The position numbers and the translations under genes were made by a program. Positions 6,447 to 6,893 of a DNA stretch of 6,893 bases are shown here, one piece after another (the first letter of the stretch is position 1; every line of letters starts with the position of its first letter). The stretch spans positions 1-6,893 of the forward strand of contig JBAZHT010000089.1 in NCBI GenBank assembly GCA_041652255.1, written 5' to 3'. The notes beneath the pieces are model-generated. The model saw nothing but the letters and a program-made list of their open reading frames with translations, made no database searches and was not told the origin of the DNA. This DNA comes from DMER64 sp041652255 (GTDB taxonomy: Bacteria; Bacteroidota; Bacteroidia; Bacteroidales; UBA932).

Positions 6447-6893
6447 ATGAGAAGAATAGTCATTACCGGTATGGGTATTGTTTCCCCCCTGGGAAACGAT
6501 ATAGCAACCTACTGGAACAACCTGAAAGCCGGTGTATGCGGTATCGAACGCATTGACACTTTTGACACCACAAACCTTACAGTAAAAGTTGCCGGTTTGG
6601 TCCGAAATTTTAATCCGGCCGATTACGGCATAGATCCGGGCACTGCCCGAAAAGCGGACCTGTATACCCTTTATGCCCTGGCAGCTGCCTTTCAGGCCAT
6701 GAAAGAAAGCAATCCGGGAGTTGACCCCGACCGTTTAGGGGTATACGTAGGTTCAGGGATCGGAGGGATCCATACTTTTATTGCCGAGTGCAAAAAATAC
6801 CTGGAAAGCGGACCAAACCGGGTTTCTCCTTTATTTATCCCCACCATGATCGGCAACATAGCCGCAGGAAATATTGCCATAGCCCATAACGCA
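6447..6893 (+). CDS. fabF: 3-oxoacyl-[acyl-carrier-protein] synthase II, N-terminal part
   Basis: The gene runs off the right edge, so only 149 codons are visible and no stop is present. The protein begins MRRIVITGMGIVSPLGN, the KAS I/II N-terminus, and continues with GVCGIERIDTFD (30-41), ARKADLYTLYALAAA (67-81), a GSGIGGI segment (102-108) and FIPTMIGNIAAGNIAI (130-145). The catalytic Cys should lie about 15 codons beyond the window and cannot be checked. FabF condenses malonyl-ACP with a growing acyl-ACP and controls elongation. The ATG at 6447 follows the fabK stop by 13 bases. No acpP lies directly upstream, although acpP commonly sits beside fabF in bacteria. A KAS paralogue from a specialised pathway is possible, but the fabH-fabK context favours fatty acid synthesis. 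Confidence 0.9.
   Translation, partial: MRRIVITGMGIVSPLGNDIATYWNNLKAGVCGIERIDTFDTTNLTVKVAGLVRNFNPADYGIDPGTARKADLYTLYALAAAFQAMKESNPGVDPDRLGVYVGSGIGGIHTFIAECKKYLESGPNRVSPLFIPTMIGNIAAGNIAIAHNA

Overview
The window looks like ordinary chromosomal DNA from a member of the Bacteroidota, most likely the Bacteroidales. Reasons: the asparagine synthetase AsnA resembles Bacteroides AsnA along its whole length (from memory), ribosome binding sites are nearly absent with A/T-rich leaders before the starts, and one clean TAnnTTTG promoter element, typical of this phylum, lies in the divergent intergenic region. No mobile element, tRNA, rRNA, CRISPR array or phage gene was seen.

Layout. Positions 1-2421 hold three tightly packed plus-strand genes for membrane proteins: the C-terminal part of a bile acid:sodium symporter (BASS/SBF) family transporter cut by the window edge, a PlsC-superfamily acyltransferase with a C-terminal membrane domain, and a small DUF456 membrane protein that starts inside the acyltransferase gene. 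A minus-strand gene (2405-3205) encodes a metallo-beta-lactamase-fold phosphodiesterase of the PhnP type. It converges on the DUF456 gene with a 17-base tail-to-tail overlap. A 150-base divergent promoter region separates it from asnA (3356-4393), the ammonia-dependent asparagine synthetase. After 142 bases without a gene come three fatty-acid synthesis genes in a row: fabH (4536-5492), fabK (5498-6433) and the first 149 codons of fabF (6447 to the end).

How the genes work together. FabH primes fatty acid synthesis by condensing an acyl-CoA with malonyl-ACP, FabF elongates, and FabK (FMN-dependent) performs the last reduction of each cycle, so the right-hand block is a compact set of two condensing enzymes and one enoyl reductase. 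The acyltransferase on the left probably puts acyl chains onto a lysophospholipid or glycerol phosphate, but nothing shows it is co-regulated with the fab genes. AsnA and the PhnP-like enzyme are separate housekeeping functions.

No new biological system was found. The points most worth checking are the FabH pocket residue (Thr where E. coli FabH has Phe87), the use of FabK in a set without an adjacent acpP, the HX5D acyltransferase motif, and a PhnP-type enzyme with intact metal ligands but no phosphonate genes nearby.
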